A stretch of DNA of 64,000 nt, from the NCBI GenBank assembly GCA_039583875.1, contig CM077163.1, positions 230,942,646 to 231,006,645 of the forward strand, given 5' to 3'. The stretch is from Platanthera guangdongensis (taxonomy: Eukaryota > Streptophyta > Magnoliopsida > Asparagales > Orchidaceae). Position numbers and translations under genes: made by a program. Position 1 is the first letter of the stretch. Each line of letters opens with the position of its first letter. This document shows, one piece after another, positions 42,951 through 54,286 of the stretch. The notes under the pieces were generated by a model, which was not told where the DNA came from, searched no databases, and was given only the letters and a program-made list of their open reading frames with translations.

Positions 42951-42965
42951 TGTGTTTTCTCAAAA

Positions 42966-43549
42966 AAATGGAAAAGGAGAATAATAGATTAATTTAAGAA
43001 CACACACACCAACATCATGCCAAATCATGGAGCAGAGCCCGATGTCTGCCTCTAGAGCCCGTGTCTTTAATTTTGAGTACAAATCAACAACCATTTGCTA
43101 ATTACATTCTAATCCCCCCACCACTTTCGGTGTACGTGGGCTACTCAACACAAATCATGGGCGGGTTGATCCCATTAACATTAACCCACGGATGGGAGAT
43201 ACCCATTCACAATCCACGATCGAAGGTAGGTCATTCGAACCCCATAAATGGGCATTTGTAGAAGGGTAAGGATGCCTTGTTTTGGGGGTGAATTTTTTTT
43301 TGATCATTTTTCGTGTTTATTAAATTTTAGTTGATTTGAAGTCATTTGAATGTATTTTGAAGTTGCAATATTAATTGTCTTTGAATTTCATTCTGCCACC
43401 AAGCAAAAAATTAAACAGTTTTCAATTTGTGTGCATTATAATTGGGTTTCATGCACATTTTCTCAAATGATCCATATTCATAAGAGCGACTAAATTTTAT
43501 GTTGGTCGTCTACCTAACACAACCCTCACCATTTTTCATCCGGACTTGG
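42966..43549. other. Unclassified AT-rich stretch
   Basis: Between the LINE A-run and the RTE fragment. Some GC-balanced sequence at 43130-43270 (cccattaacattaacccac, gaaggtaggtcattcgaacc) but no ORF or repeat that I can assign. Confidence 0.4.
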
Positions 43550-43750
43550 AACCTGTATAGATTCGTTAAACAAGAGAGGGGTAGACCAATAAAGACTTGT
43601 AATGAAACTGTAAGGAAAGACATGATGTACTTAGACATTAGTGAGATTATGACAAAAGATAGGGCACAATGACGAGAAAGGATCCATATAACCGATCCCA
43701 CTATAGTGGGATAAAGGCTTGAATGTCGTTGAATGTTGTTGTTGTATAAT
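43550..43750 (+). mobile_element. RTE-clade LINE 3' end fragment
   Basis: The frame ERGRPIKTCNETVRKDMMYL, then DISEIMTKDRA, a stop in place of Trp, and RERIHITDPT matches the conserved C-terminus of RTE-type LINEs (G-R-P-K-T-W...D...DP). It is followed by cactatagtgggataaaggc and a ttgttgttgta tail, the usual 3' end of this clade in plants. Confidence 0.8.
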
Positions 43751-44167
43751 TGGGTTTCATGATTGTGACCATTTGATTCTTATCGTTAATGAAATGATGC
43801 CAAAAATCTGATAATCTATTATAGTTGATGGGGGTCCCCTTAAGCATTTTTGAGTTAGGCCAAGAGGACCTAGCGCAGTACGCCATGGCAGGCTCGGCGC
43901 ACCCCCTGGGAGCGCACGTGCAGTGTACGCCCCATGCGCACATGCGCGCGTCGGCGGCCTTTACTGTCACCGACCTCCACCGCCGCCAGGCAACCCACCT
44001 AGGCCATCCGAACCGCCATGGGGGAACTTTCGTCTTTTCATGAATATTGGTGATTCAGGTGACCGAAACAGATCAACGTCATTCACCACCTCAAAATTCA
44101 TCCCGACGCAATTACCATCAAGTTCCTTCAGAAAATTATAAAAGGGACTCATGCCCTTATTTGAAGG
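43751..44167. other. Unclassified stretch interrupted by element A
   Basis: A minus-strand frame at about 44152-43967 (GMNFEVVNDVDLFRSPESP, IFMKRRKFPHGGSDG) looks more protein-like than chance but is unrecognised, and the neighbouring GC-rich frames are artefacts. Copia A inserted directly to its right, so a disrupted exon is possible. Confidence 0.35.
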
Positions 44168-44348
44168 TGTTGAGAGAGCTCACAAACTTGTATGTATTGC
44201 TTGTGTATGTAAATATAAAGAGAGAATACAAATATATAGGAGGGAGAAAGAGAGAACAATCATATACATGATATGGGACTAAAGAAGAGAGAAGAGGGAA
44301 AACAATAATGGACCTAATAATGAGATCTTTACATGGGCTTTTATGACA
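44168..44348 (-). repeat. 3' LTR of element A
   Basis: TGTTGAGAGAGCTC to TTTTATGACA on the plus strand, 181 bp. Confidence 0.8.
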
Positions 44349-44359
44349 CTCCCCCGCAA

Positions 44360-45830
44360 GCTAGAGCGTTCAAATCGTATGCGCCAAGCTTGGACAAGCA
44401 CTGATAGAAGAGGGTACTAGATAGAGCCTTGGTGAGGACATCCACAACTTGTTCAGTCCCTGGAACATGCTTTAGGTCGAGTTTCTTCATTTGAACCTTT
44501 TCCCGGATGAAGTGACAGTCGACTTCAATATGGTTTGTTCTTTCGTGGAAGACCAGATTCTTGGCTATATGTATAGCAGCTTGGCTGTCACAAAGGAGGA
44601 GAGCTGGTTAAGGTAGCTTTACACCCAGATCGATATGAAGACTTTCAAGCCACGTCAGTTCTGACACTACTGATGTCATTGTCCGGTATTCTGCCTCAGC
44701 TGATGATCGAGCAACGACCGCTTGTTTCTCGCTCGCCAGGTAATCAAATGGCCTCCAAAATAAGCCCAAAAACCACTGATTGATCGTCAGTCATCAAGAG
44801 AACCAACATAATCAATAACAGAATATGTCACTAATGTTGGAGCTGAAGAGGAGGTTTTGTAAACTAGTCCTTGACCAGAAGCTGTTTTAAGGTATCTGAG
44901 AATGCGTTCAACAGCCTGAAGATGAGATCTTCGAGGGGAGTGCATATACCGACTAACAATACCAACAGCGAAGGAAATATCTGGCCTGGTTACCGTGAGA
45001 TAGATCAATTTTCCAACGAGGTGACGATAATATTTTGGATTCTGGAGTAGGAGGTCCAAGTCAGATGCCTGAGCGCACAACTTGTGATTTACATCCATTG
45101 GGGTGTCACTCGGCTTACAACATGAATAGCTTGCATCATGTAGGAGGTCGAGGCCGTACTTTCGTTGAGAGAGGACAATCCCATCTGGTCGTTTGGCAAC
45201 CTCTAGGAGCAAGAAATACCGTAGGGGCCCCAGATATTTTGTCTGAAAGACGAAACTCAGATGTAGTTTGACCGCCTGTATCCCTTGTGAGTCATCTCCT
45301 GTAATGATGATATCATCAACGTACACTAACAGAAGAACCGTTCCCGTTGTTTGGTGACGAGTAAACAACGAGAAATCGGTCGAGCTCCGAGTAAAACCAA
45401 TATCCCGAAGGGCTTTACTGAACTTGTCAAACTATGCCCGTGGGGATTGTTTGAGACCATACAGAGCCTTCAAAAGACGACAAACCTGAGACTCCCCTGT
45501 GGTCTCAAACCTGGGTGGTTGCTGCATATACACCGTTTCCTGGAGATCACCATGCAGAAAGACATTCTTGATATCCAGTTGGAGTAAGGGTCGCTGGCGA
45601 TGGACATCCACAGAGATGAGGACACAAACGGTGTTGAGCTTGACCATCAGAGAGAAAGTTTCGTCATAGTCGAGCCCCTGTTGTTGGGTGAAGCCACAAG
45701 CTACTAGATGAACCTTCAGACGGTCAATCGTCCCATCAGCAGCATGTTTGATGACAAAGACCCACTTACACCCAACCGATTTCTGACCCGGAGGAAGGGG
45801 TACTAGAGTCCATGTCTGGTTAGCCTAGAG
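44360..45830 (-). pseudogene. Copia RT and RNase H, element A
   Basis: From right to left: residues for WVFVIKH and [17 protein letters not shown] (45830-45650), [34 protein letters not shown] then a stop (45432), LVYVDDIIITGDD with the catalytic YVDD (45330), LSQRKYGLDLL, LVGKLIYLTVTRPDISFAVG and the RNase H start at 44830. The rest of RNase H ([17 protein letters not shown] residues) is present at 44430-44780 in broken frames. Multiple stops and shifts. Confidence 0.85.
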
Positions 45831-46542
45831 AGCAGTCATTTCGTCCTCCATGGCGGCCCGCCAGCCAGGATGTTGGAGCGCCTCCTGCACAGAGTTAGGA
45901 ACATAGACCGAGGAAACAGAAGTAGTAAATGTGTGAAGGTGAGGAGAGAGGCGATGAAGGGAGATACAGTTTGCTAGTGGATGAGTTGTGGAGGACGGTA
46001 CCTGATCAACAGGGGGCGGAGTAGCCGTGGTCAAGGCCGACTGCAGGGGGGCAACGGTACTGGGAGGGCGACGATTGTAGACACGGATAACAGGTGATTT
46101 GGAGGGAGCAGGAGCCGGTGCAGGTGGAACTGGTGCAGTGGCGGTGATTACAGGGCGTGGGATGGATGACGGGAGAGGAGCCGGTGGTAGATGAGCGGGT
46201 AAAGGAACAGGGAAAAACGGCTGATCCTCCCGGAAGGTAACATCAGCAGAGACCGAGATTTTTCGTGTAGCTGGAGAATAACATACATAACCCTTTTGGG
46301 TGCGTGAATATTCATCGAAGATGTGTTTAGCCGCCCGAGGATCCAACTTGTCCAAGGGCAGACCCAGGCGGTGGATGTAGCAGGTGCTGCCAAAGATACG
46401 AGGCGGGAGAGGAAAGGCCGGAGTTGAGGGAAATAGTAGGCTGAACGGAGTAGCATAGTGGAGGACGGAGGAAGGGAGACGGTTGATGAGGAAGCGGGCA
46501 GCGGAGACTGCAAAGTTCCAGTAAAGTTTGGGAACATGCATT
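45831..46542 (-). pseudogene. Copia integrase C-terminal part, element A
   Basis: A long open frame: MHVPKLYWNFAVSAARFLIN, then SVLHYATPFSLLFP, a zinc-free linker with IFGSTCYIHR, KGYVCYSPATRKISVSADVT, a Pro-rich spacer and EALQHPGWRAAMEDEMTAL, the join to RT. It begins exactly at the insertion site of copia B. Confidence 0.85.
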
Positions 46543-46547
46543 TGAAG

Positions 46548-46927
46548 TGTTGAAGTATTAGACCGGGCGGCTTAGCGGTCTGTTCCAGCGGTTTGGTGAC
46601 CGGGCGGTCTGGCGGTCTATCTGGTGCCTGGAGACCGGGCGGTCTATCGGTCTACCTCTGCGGCCTGTTCTATCCTGCTGGAGTTGCCGAGCGGTTAGCC
46701 CATCTGTCTAACCGCGCGGCCTATGCGGTCTCCATTATTCTAGCCGCCCAGTACTGTAAATGTTTAGTCCCACATTGTTTGTATACTCTCTTTCTTATCT
46801 CCTCCATTCTATATAAGGGAGGCCATACCTTTGTAAATGATATCTTTTTTGGATAATAAAATTTCAATTATTCAAAAGTTTATTCGCTTGTCTTCTTCTT
46901 TTCGCTTCTTTTCTCTACTTTCTAACA
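46548..46927 (+). repeat. 5' LTR of element B
   Basis: TGTTGAAGTATTAG to CTTTCTAACA. The first 200 bases repeat GACCGGGCGGTCT and GCGGTCTA words. A TATATAAG box lies at about 46810-46817. Confidence 0.97.
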
Positions 46928-46938
46928 TGGTATCAGAG
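46928..46938 (+). other. Primer binding site of element B
   Basis: TGGTATCAGAG directly after the LTR. Confidence 0.93.
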
Positions 46939-47607
46939 GACACGGTCATTTCCCTCTGATTCTGTGCGCTCTCTGTTGTTCGCGGCTTGTTTTCCGCTTC
47001 TGCGACTTGCTTCGCGACTTGGCTTCTCTCTGTCCGCTCGGCTTGTTTCTATCCGCGCGGCTTGGTTCTGTCCGCTGCCCTGTTCGCGCGGCTTGCTTCT
47101 TCTTCTCTTCTCCTACTGCTCCTTGACGCCGCGACCTGTTTCCTTGTCGCCGCGCTCCTTGTTCTTTCCTCCCGCTCCGACTTCCTAGTCGTTGCGGTCT
47201 GTCCCTATCCGCGTGTGTTGTCTCTCTACTCGCGGCTTGCTGCTGTGATCTGCCTGACCGTGCGGGTTGTTCCTTTCTCACCCGCATCTTGGTCGCGGTC
47301 ATCAGCTCTTTTCCTCTCTTCTGTTCGCTCGGCCTTTTTAGTCCGCGCGACCTCTTCCCCGCTGTGCCTTTGACCGCCTTCTCGCCGCTGCTGTGATCTG
47401 CCTGACCGTGCGGGTTATTACTTTCTTACCCGCATCTTGGTCGCGGTCACCTGCTCTTCTCCTCTCTGCTGTTCGCTCGGCCTTTTCAGTCCGCGCGACC
47501 TCTTCCCCGCTGTGCCTTTGCCTGTTTCAAGCCGCTACTATTCGCGCGGCTTCGTCTGTTTTTCTAACCGCTTCAGTTCGCGCGGCTTCTTCTGCTTGCC
47601 GGGTTCT
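46939..47607 (+). other. Leader of element B with internal duplication
   Basis: A block beginning gctgctgtgatctgcctgac recurs (47229 and 47389) with about 130 bases of near identity: the CCGTGCGGGTT...CCGCATCTTGGTCGCGGTCA stretch and the CTTTT(t/c)AGTCCGCGCGACC stretch occur twice. Open frames here are not genes. Confidence 0.75.
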
Positions 47608-50600
47608 ATGACTACCTCCGGTCTCACCACTACTCCTGCGGCTCCTTCTCCTCCTCCTCCTTCGGGCAACCTTGGCACTCTGTCCAAGCTTGTTGGCTCC
47701 AACTATCCCGATTGGAGTGTTTCTTTCACCTTTCTCCTTCGTTCTCAACGCAAGCGTCATCACCTCACCGATGACCCTCCTCCTCGCACCTCTCCTGAGT
47801 TTGATGACTGGGATGCGAGTGATGCTCTTGTTCGCACCTGGCTGGCCAACAGCCTTTCTGATGAGTGCCTTCCCGTCATTCGCCATGATGAGACGGTCAA
47901 GGCTGCCTGGCTTCACCTCGCTGCTCTCTATTCTAAGGGGGGCCAGACGTCCCGCATTTATACTCTCTATGCGGACCTCTTCGCCCGCCCTTCCATGTCC
48001 CCCGCTGCGGCTTACCAGCAGGTTCAGGCTCTTGGGGCTGAAATCCTCCAGAATCGCCCCTTCTCCGCGGACTTGGCCGACCAGCACAAACACTTCCAGG
48101 AACTCCTGGTTGTTTGTTATCTTCTTCGTCTTCCCGACTCTTATGATATGATCCGCCAGCAGATCTTGGGTGAGGCGGAATCTCCTACTTTGGATGCCAC
48201 TGCGGCTCGCATTGCCGCCGTTACTTCGCTCCTCCAACGGCCTCTGTTGGCCTCCCCCCCTTCCCAGGACTCCTTTTCTCACCAAGCTCAGCGGGGGGGC
48301 CCTAGTGGCCGTGGCTCCTCTGGCGGACGGGGTTCCTCCCGGTTCTTCTGCTCTCACTGTGGTCGTACTGGCCATTCTGTTGACCGCTGCTGGCAGAAAC
48401 ATCCTCATCTTCGCCCTTCCGGTGATGCTCCTTCTTCGGCCTCCGCCTCTTCTAGGCCGTCTGCCTCTGTGGCCACGACGTCAGGTAGTGCCCACGTCGT
48501 TACCCAAGGTAAATGGCTGATTGACTCCGGTGCCACCAATCATATGACGGGCAACCCTCATTGCTTCTCCCGTCTTGAGACCCATGACCGCTTACCCCCA
48601 GTTCGTGTGGCGGATGGTTCCCCGTCTCCGGTTCATGGAACGGGCATGGTTCAACTCACTCCTTCGCTTTGCTTGGAGGATACCCTCTATGTCCCGAAGT
48701 TCCCGTGCAATTTGTTATCAGTTACTACTTTATGCCGGCAACTTCAGTGCTCCGTTTTATTCACTCCCACTACTTGTTCTTTTCAGGACCCGAGAACCCA
48801 GCGGACGATTGCTATTGGGACTGAGAGCGGCGGCCTCTACTTCCTCGACGATGTTTCAGCTCTTTCTGCCTACTCCTCCTCCACCGATCTCCTTCAGTGG
48901 CATCTTCGTCTTGGACATCCTCCTCCTCGGCTCATTCGTCAGCTTTTGCCCCACTTACCTCCCACCAGTTCTCCGCTTAACTGTGATGCGTGTCAGCTTG
49001 GCAAACATCATCGCTCCTCCTTCCCACCGAAGCAAGGCCGTGGCTCCTCTCGCATTTTTGATCTTGTTCATTCTGATGTATGGGGTCCTGCTCCTACCCT
49101 CACTGTTGGCAGGGGCAGTTCCTATTTTGTCACTTTTATCGATGATTTTACTCGATGTACCTGGGTGTATCTATTAAAGGATCGCTCTGAGCTATTTTCT
49201 GTTTGGCAATCTTTTTACTTTATGATTAAGAATCAATTTGCTATTTCTATTAAGGTCTTACGTTCTGATAATGCCAAGGAATATCTGTCTCATGAGTTCT
49301 CCGCTTTCTTTCACCAACACGGCCTCATTCATCAAACGACTTGTGTTTACACCTCCCAACAGAATGGGGTGGCGGAGCGTAAAAACCGTCACCTGCTTGA
49401 TGTTGCGCGTACTCTCATGACGCAGATGCACGTCCCTCGCTCCTACTGGGGCTACGCTGTGCTTCTCGCTTGCTATCTCATCAATCGCATTCCCTCCACG
49501 GTCCTCCACGGCCGGACTCCCTTCTCCCTTCTCTACCCCCACCAGGAACCCTTTCCTCTTCCTCTCCGTGTCTTTGGCTGTACGGCCTTTGTTCACGCTC
49601 CCTCCGCTACCCGCGACAAGCTTTCCCCCCGTTCCACCAAGTGTGTCTTTTTGGGGTACTCTACCACTCAAAAAGGCTATTGCTGCTTTGACCCCCTTCT
49701 CCGCAAGCAGTTTGTCTCCGCAGATGTGACTTTTTTCGAAAATGCTTCCTATTTCTCTCCTTCCTCTTCTCTTCCTTCTGATATCTCCGTTTCTTCCACA
49801 CCTCTTCACGTTTTCCCACCTTCGTCTACTCCTCCACCCACTCCTTCCCAGTCCGTCTCACCACCCACCCCTCCACCCTCCTCTCCGATGCCGTCTCTCT
49901 CTAGTCCCGGGCCAGCCTTCTCCGCCACGGACGCTCCGGTCGCTGACGCTCCTGTCGCCGACGCTCCCGATGATCTGGATGTTCCCATTGCCCTTCGCAA
50001 AGGGGTGCGGGCGTGTACTCAACACCCGCTCACGGCTGTTGTTTCTTATGATCAGCTTTCTCCTTCTCGCAGGTCGTTTGCCTTGGCTATCTCTGCTACT
50101 TCTACTCCCCGTACCTACTAGGAGGCTCTCGCTCTCCCTCATTGGAAGTCTGCCATGGATGAGGAGATGGCTACTCTTACTGAACGGGGTACCTGGACTC
50201 TGGTTCCTCCTCCCGTGGGCACTGATGTGGTTGGCTGTCGCTGGGTCTTTGTTGTGAAGTTTCGCCCCGATGGCACTGTGGATCGCTACAAAGCCCGGCT
50301 GGTGGCCAAGGGCTTTACTCAGACTTATGACGTTGATTACTTTGATACCTTCTCTCCGGTTGCTCACCTCAGCACCATCCGGGTTCTCTTTTCTGTGGCC
50401 GTTAACCGGGCTTGGGCTATTTCCCAGCTTGATGTGAAGAATGCCTTTCTCTATGGCGATCTTCAGGAGGACGTCTATATGGAGCAACCTCCTGGGTATG
50501 TTGCTCAGGGGGAGACACGTGTCTGTCATTTGAAGAAGGCCATTTACGGCCTAAAGCAGAGCCCTCGAGCATGATTCGAAAAATTCAGTGGTATTGTGGC

Positions 50601-51639
50601 AACCATCGGCTTTCAAAGGAGTTCGGCCGATCACTCCTTGTTCATTCGCAAAACGGCCTCGGGGCTGGTAGTTTTAGCCGTATATGTGGATGATATTCTC
50701 CTTACTGGTGATGACCAAGATGGGGTGGACTTGACGAAGAAGCACCTCCGTCAGCACTTGGTCACGAAGGATATGGGCTCTCCAAAATACTTTTTGGGGA
50801 TAGAAATCTCTCGGAAGCCTGACTCCTTGGTTCTCTCTCAACGGAAGTATGCCCTTGATCTTCTTCAAGAAGCAGGCTTGACAGGTGCCAAACCAGCTCA
50901 TCTTCCCATGGCTGTTGGAGAGGACAAAACGTGGACGGATGACTCGCCTCCTCTATCTGATGTCACACGGTACAGACGTTTGGTAGGCAAACTCATCTAT
51001 CTCACGGTGACTAGACCCGACATCGCCTACGCTGTAGGAAAGGTCAGTCAGTTTATGCAAGCTCCCAGGGAATGTCATCTTCAGTCCGCCCTGAAGATTT
51101 TAGAGTATATCAAAGTAGCACCGGGCAGGGGGTTACTCTTTCAGAAGAATGGCCATCTGAGGGTTGAGGCCTACTCAGATTCCAGTTACGCAGATGACAA
51201 AGGCGACCGTAAATCCACGTTAGGTTTTTGTACCTTTGTTGGAGGAAATCTCGTAAGTTGGAAGAGCAAGAAACAGTCTGTTGTTTCCAGATCCAGTGCC
51301 GAAGCAGAATACCGGAGTATGGCGTCAACTACATGTGAGTTAAAGTGGTTGCGGGCTCTCATGCTTGACCTGGGCGAGGTATATGATTGTCCTCTCCCTA
51401 TGTTCTGTGACAATAAGGCCGCTATACACATATCCAGGAATCCGGTCTTTCATGAGAGAACGAAGCATATAGAGGTTGACTGTCACTTCATTCGGGAGGA
51501 GATCTTGAAGAAACAGATTTGTACTCCTTTTGTCACCTCTGACAAGGAGTTGGCAGATATCTTCACCAAGCCGGTTTCTACTTCCTTCTTCCGCATTTGT
51601 GACAAGCTGGGCATGATTGATATCTATGCTCCAGCTTGA
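47608..51639 (+). pseudogene. Copia gag-pol polyprotein, two nonsense codons, element B
   Basis: One frame of 1343 codons. Stops: TAG at 50119-50121 just before the RT and TGA at 50572-50574 where SPRA is followed by a stop instead of the usual Trp. Both are single transitions from CAG and TGG. Domains: gag (NYPDWSVSFTFLLRSQ, LLRLPDSYDMIRQQILGE), CCHC (FCSHCGRTGHSVDRC), protease (WLIDSGATNHMTGN), pre-integrase (HLRLGHPPP, CDACQLGKHHR), integrase D-D-E (HSDVWGPAP, LRSDNAKEY, GVAERKNRHL), RT ([36 protein letters not shown]) and RNase H ([39 protein letters not shown]). The start Met precedes TTSGLTTTPAAP. Confidence 0.96.
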
Positions 51640-51646
51640 GGGGGAG

Positions 51647-52026
51647 TGTTGAAGTATTAGACCGGGCGGCTTAGCGGTCTGTTCCAGCGGTTTGGTGACC
51701 GGGCGGTCTGGCGGTCTATCTGGTGCCTGGAGACCGGGCGGTCTATCGGTCTACCTCTGCGGCCTGTTCTATCCTGCTGGAGTTGCCGAGCGGTTAGCCC
51801 ATCTGTCTAACCGCGCGGCCTATGCGGTCTCCATTATTCTAGCCGCCCAGTACTGTAAATGTTTAGTCCCACATTATTTGTATACTCTCTTTCTTATCTC
51901 CTCCATTCTATATAAGGGAGGCCATACCTTTGTAAATGATATCTTTTTTGGATAATAAAATTTCAATTATTCAAAAGTTTATTCGCTTGTCTTCTTCTTT
52001 TCGCTTCTTTTCTCTACTTTCTAACA
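51647..52026 (+). repeat. 3' LTR of element B
   Basis: Same ends as the 5' copy; TGAAG follows. Confidence 0.97.
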
Positions 52027-52031
52027 TGAAG

Positions 52032-52600
52032 CATGGGGGAGCGTGCCACATCGAGCAAGTGACGGTACTTCCCTTCGGCAACGTCGTTTTGCTGGGGTGT
52101 GTAGGCACATGATGTTTGATGAATAATCCTGAATTTAGAGCACAAATCTGAAAAGCCGTGACCAGTGTATTTGCGAGCATTATCGGTGCACAATGTTTTT
52201 ATAGTGGTGTGAAATTGTGTACGGGTTTCAAGGACAAAGGCTCGAAAAACACGGGGAAGCTCAGAGCGATCACGAAGTAAGTAAAGTCACGTTGTGCGAG
52301 AGTAATCATCAATAAATATGATAAGTGACGAAACCCAGAAATACTAATAATCTTGAAAGGACCCCATACATCGAAATGTACTAAATCAAAAGGAGCAGCG
52401 CTCCAGGTACAATGGGCAGGAAAAGAAGAATGCGGCTGCTTGCCGAAGATACAAGACTCACATTGAAATAGATGAAGAGAAACATCAGGAAGAGCCCGCT
52501 GAAGGACCAGCAGAGGGGCATGCCCAAGACGTCGATGCCACTCGCTGGAAGAGACAGAGTAGAGGATGGTAAGAGAGTCATCGAGAAGGCAGAGCCCGTT
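52032..52600 (-). pseudogene. Copia integrase N-terminal part, element A
   Basis: Adjacent to copia B the minus strand encodes TPQQNDVAEGKYRHLLDVAR, the integrase Glu region with changes (DVAEGKY for the usual GVAERKN), leading into MHVPK on the other side of B. Further right come FDLVHFDVWGPFK (HFD for the usual HSD) and the HHCC part WHRRLGHAPLL, CESCIFGKQPH. Several shifts. Confidence 0.82.
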
Positions 52601-52831
52601 CCGCAGTATGCCATTACCAATGGTAGTCCGCGTTCGCCGATCCTGTATGCCAAAAAGAATATGTGAATATGACAAAGCAATCAAGATCATTAGTAAGGAG
52701 ACCAACAGAAAGTAAATTGAACGGGGAGCTCAGAACATGAAGAGTCGAGTGAAGGGAGATCGACGGGTTGAGAGAGAGGTCCGCCGAGCCAGAGACGGGA
52801 ACCATCGCCCCATTAGCCGCAGTGATACACT
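52601..52831 (-). pseudogene. Copia protease region, element A
   Basis: Reads MVPVSGSADLSLNP, then LHVLSSPFNLLSVGLLT, the conserved end of the copia protease segment. The active site lies upstream in a shifted frame near 52880-52900 (complement of a GATHH-type stretch). Confidence 0.65.
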
Positions 52832-53184
52832 TCAGATGAGGAGAATCTGAGTACTGCGCTGGCCGTCGCGAGGTAATGTGATGAGTCGCACCTGAGTGTA
52901 CGATCCAGCACGGACTGGTGGATAAACAAGCAGTACTTGTGTTGGAGATGGAGTCAGTGGAGGCAGAGGGCGGGTTGAGCAGCCCCTGGAGTTGCTGGAG
53001 CTAGAGACGAACGACCTCAAGGTCAGGAGGGGCGACAGAGGAGGGATCAGAGCAATAGAAGCCGTCGGACTAGGAGGATAACCAATCTTCCGGTAGCAGG
53101 TCGCCTCAAGGTGGTCGTCCTTCCCGCAGTATGAACACTTCAGCCGACCCCGGCCACCGCGTCCACGGCCCCGAGATCCCGAAC
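52832..53184 (-). pseudogene. Copia gag end with zinc knuckle, element A
   Basis: Reads SGSRGRGRGGRGRLK, then CSYCGKDDHLEATC, a CCHC knuckle, then CYRKIGYPPSP. It is open to 53184, where the frame enters element C's LTR. The rest of gag lies outside the window. Confidence 0.82.
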
Positions 53185-54286
53185 TGTTGGGTTTCTCTAT
53201 GAGGATGACACAACACTTGTGCACGCAGCGGAAGAATAAAACATCAAGAAAACCCAAAAGAGATGGGATCGGGCCATGGTAGTTGAATCAAGAAGTAAAC
53301 ATATAACTAGGCAAAAATTACCTCGGTGGCTTTGAGTCACAACTCAACGGAGATGCTCCAAGCTTCGTCTTCTTGCTAGTGGCGAGTTATACGTGGAATA
53401 ATATCCACGTCTCTGCAGAAATCCACACGAGCGGGAGAACACCGAACTTTGCGTCGCACGAAAATCGGGAAGGAGAAAGACCGCACCTTGCTTTCCCACG
53501 GACTGCTAGGACCGCGCCAGGGATTGCAACACCAGCGACGATCGCCGGAGAAGAGGAGGTCAACGGAGCGAGCACGGCGGCGGCGGAACACTTCCGTCGG
53601 CGGCGGGATTCGGGATCGGCGGAACGAACGGAAAGGCGGAACGCTTCCGTCGCGGGATTCGGTTCGATCAGCTGCCAGAGAGAGGATACCCGAAAACCCT
53701 AAGTGTCCTTTTATACCAAAGGCATAAATAGACTTAGGAATATCGCTATCCGCAGACCACCCAGAATTTAGGGTTCCAGAATCGGTGAGAATCAATCGGC
53801 GAGAATCGGCGACGATCGGTGAGAATCATCAACCAGATTCGGCGGGAATCAGAATCGGCGAGAATCACCCGGATCGGCGAGAATCAGAGTGCAACACTCG
53901 ACGATTCACGTCGATCGTGGGTCGACGATTCATGTCGATCGGCGAGAATCAGAGTACCCATTCTCGACGATTCTCGTCGATCGGCGAGAATCAAAGTACC
54001 CATTCTCGACGATTCTCGTCGATCGTCGAGCCGCGGTCGACGACACTCTTGACGATTCTCGTCGATCGTCGAGCCGCGGTCGACGACACTCTCGACGATT
54101 CTCGTCGAACTCTTTAAGGCAACATTTGCCCAAAACCCCATTCAGGTCGGTGATTGGTAACCTTTACCAACACAGTCAATCATCCAACTTCTCCACATCT
54201 CTTATGTGCGACCCTGCAGGCTCATATCGCGTTGGCAGTGAGATTACATGTTTGACCACTTCTAGATCATCATGGTAACTCCAACA
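53185..54286 (-). repeat. 3' LTR of element C, with internal minisatellite
   Basis: Starts TGTTGGGTTTCTCTATG and ends GGTAACTCCAACA. Between 53780 and 54110 it carries a degenerate array of tcggcgagaatca and gacgattctcgtcgatcg units, the second nearly palindromic. It lies directly against element A's gag, so C inserted into A. Confidence 0.85.

Larger units (their letters stand above)
33180..42965 (+). mobile_element. L1-type LINE remnant, twice interrupted, RT lost
   Basis: The 5' part is two similar GC-rich blocks (33200-33351 and 39424-39580) separated by copia J. Next comes a short ORF reaching MRILCWNCHGLG, the start of an L1 endonuclease, interrupted at about 39977 by insertion L. The endonuclease resumes at 41842-42290. 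An RNase H domain at 42500-42950 is followed by a short A-run (tctcaaaaaaatgg). The reverse transcriptase between endonuclease and RNase H is missing, replaced by about 200 bases of unrelated acidic-coding sequence. Confidence 0.8.
46548..52026 (+). mobile_element. Young copia element B, TSD TGAAG
   Basis: LTRs of 380 bp differ at one position by eye (cattgtttg and cattatttg). TGAAG flanks both sides (46543-46547 and 52027-52031). The primer site TGGTATCAGAG follows the 5' LTR directly and the polypurine tract gagggggag touches the 3' LTR. The polyprotein frame is continuous apart from two nonsense codons. With LTRs this similar the insertion is very recent. Confidence 0.97.
44168..53184 (-). 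mobile_element. Copia element A, interrupted by copia B, 5' end beyond element C
   Basis: The 3' LTR lies at 44168-44348, and the complement of the polypurine tract (ctcccccgcaag) follows. Minus-strand RNase H, RT, integrase, protease and gag follow in reverse order, all decayed. Copia B splits the integrase at the segment before MHVPKLYW; the frame rejoins on the other side when B and one TGAAG are removed. The gag is cut at 53184, where element C's LTR begins. Confidence 0.88.

Noticed and set aside
47527..48408. 293-codon antisense ORF within copia B
   Set aside because: It is a shadow of the gag frame in GC-rich codons; no motif, and unlike the antisense ORF in element D it overlaps a coding sequence.
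49258..50529. Further long antisense ORFs (183 and 223 codons) in copia B
   Set aside because: Mirror frames of integrase and RT codons.
53785..54110. Possible CRISPR-like array of gacgattctcgtcgatcg units
   Set aside because: Units are degenerate and contiguous without uniform spacers, inside a plant LTR; this is a minisatellite.
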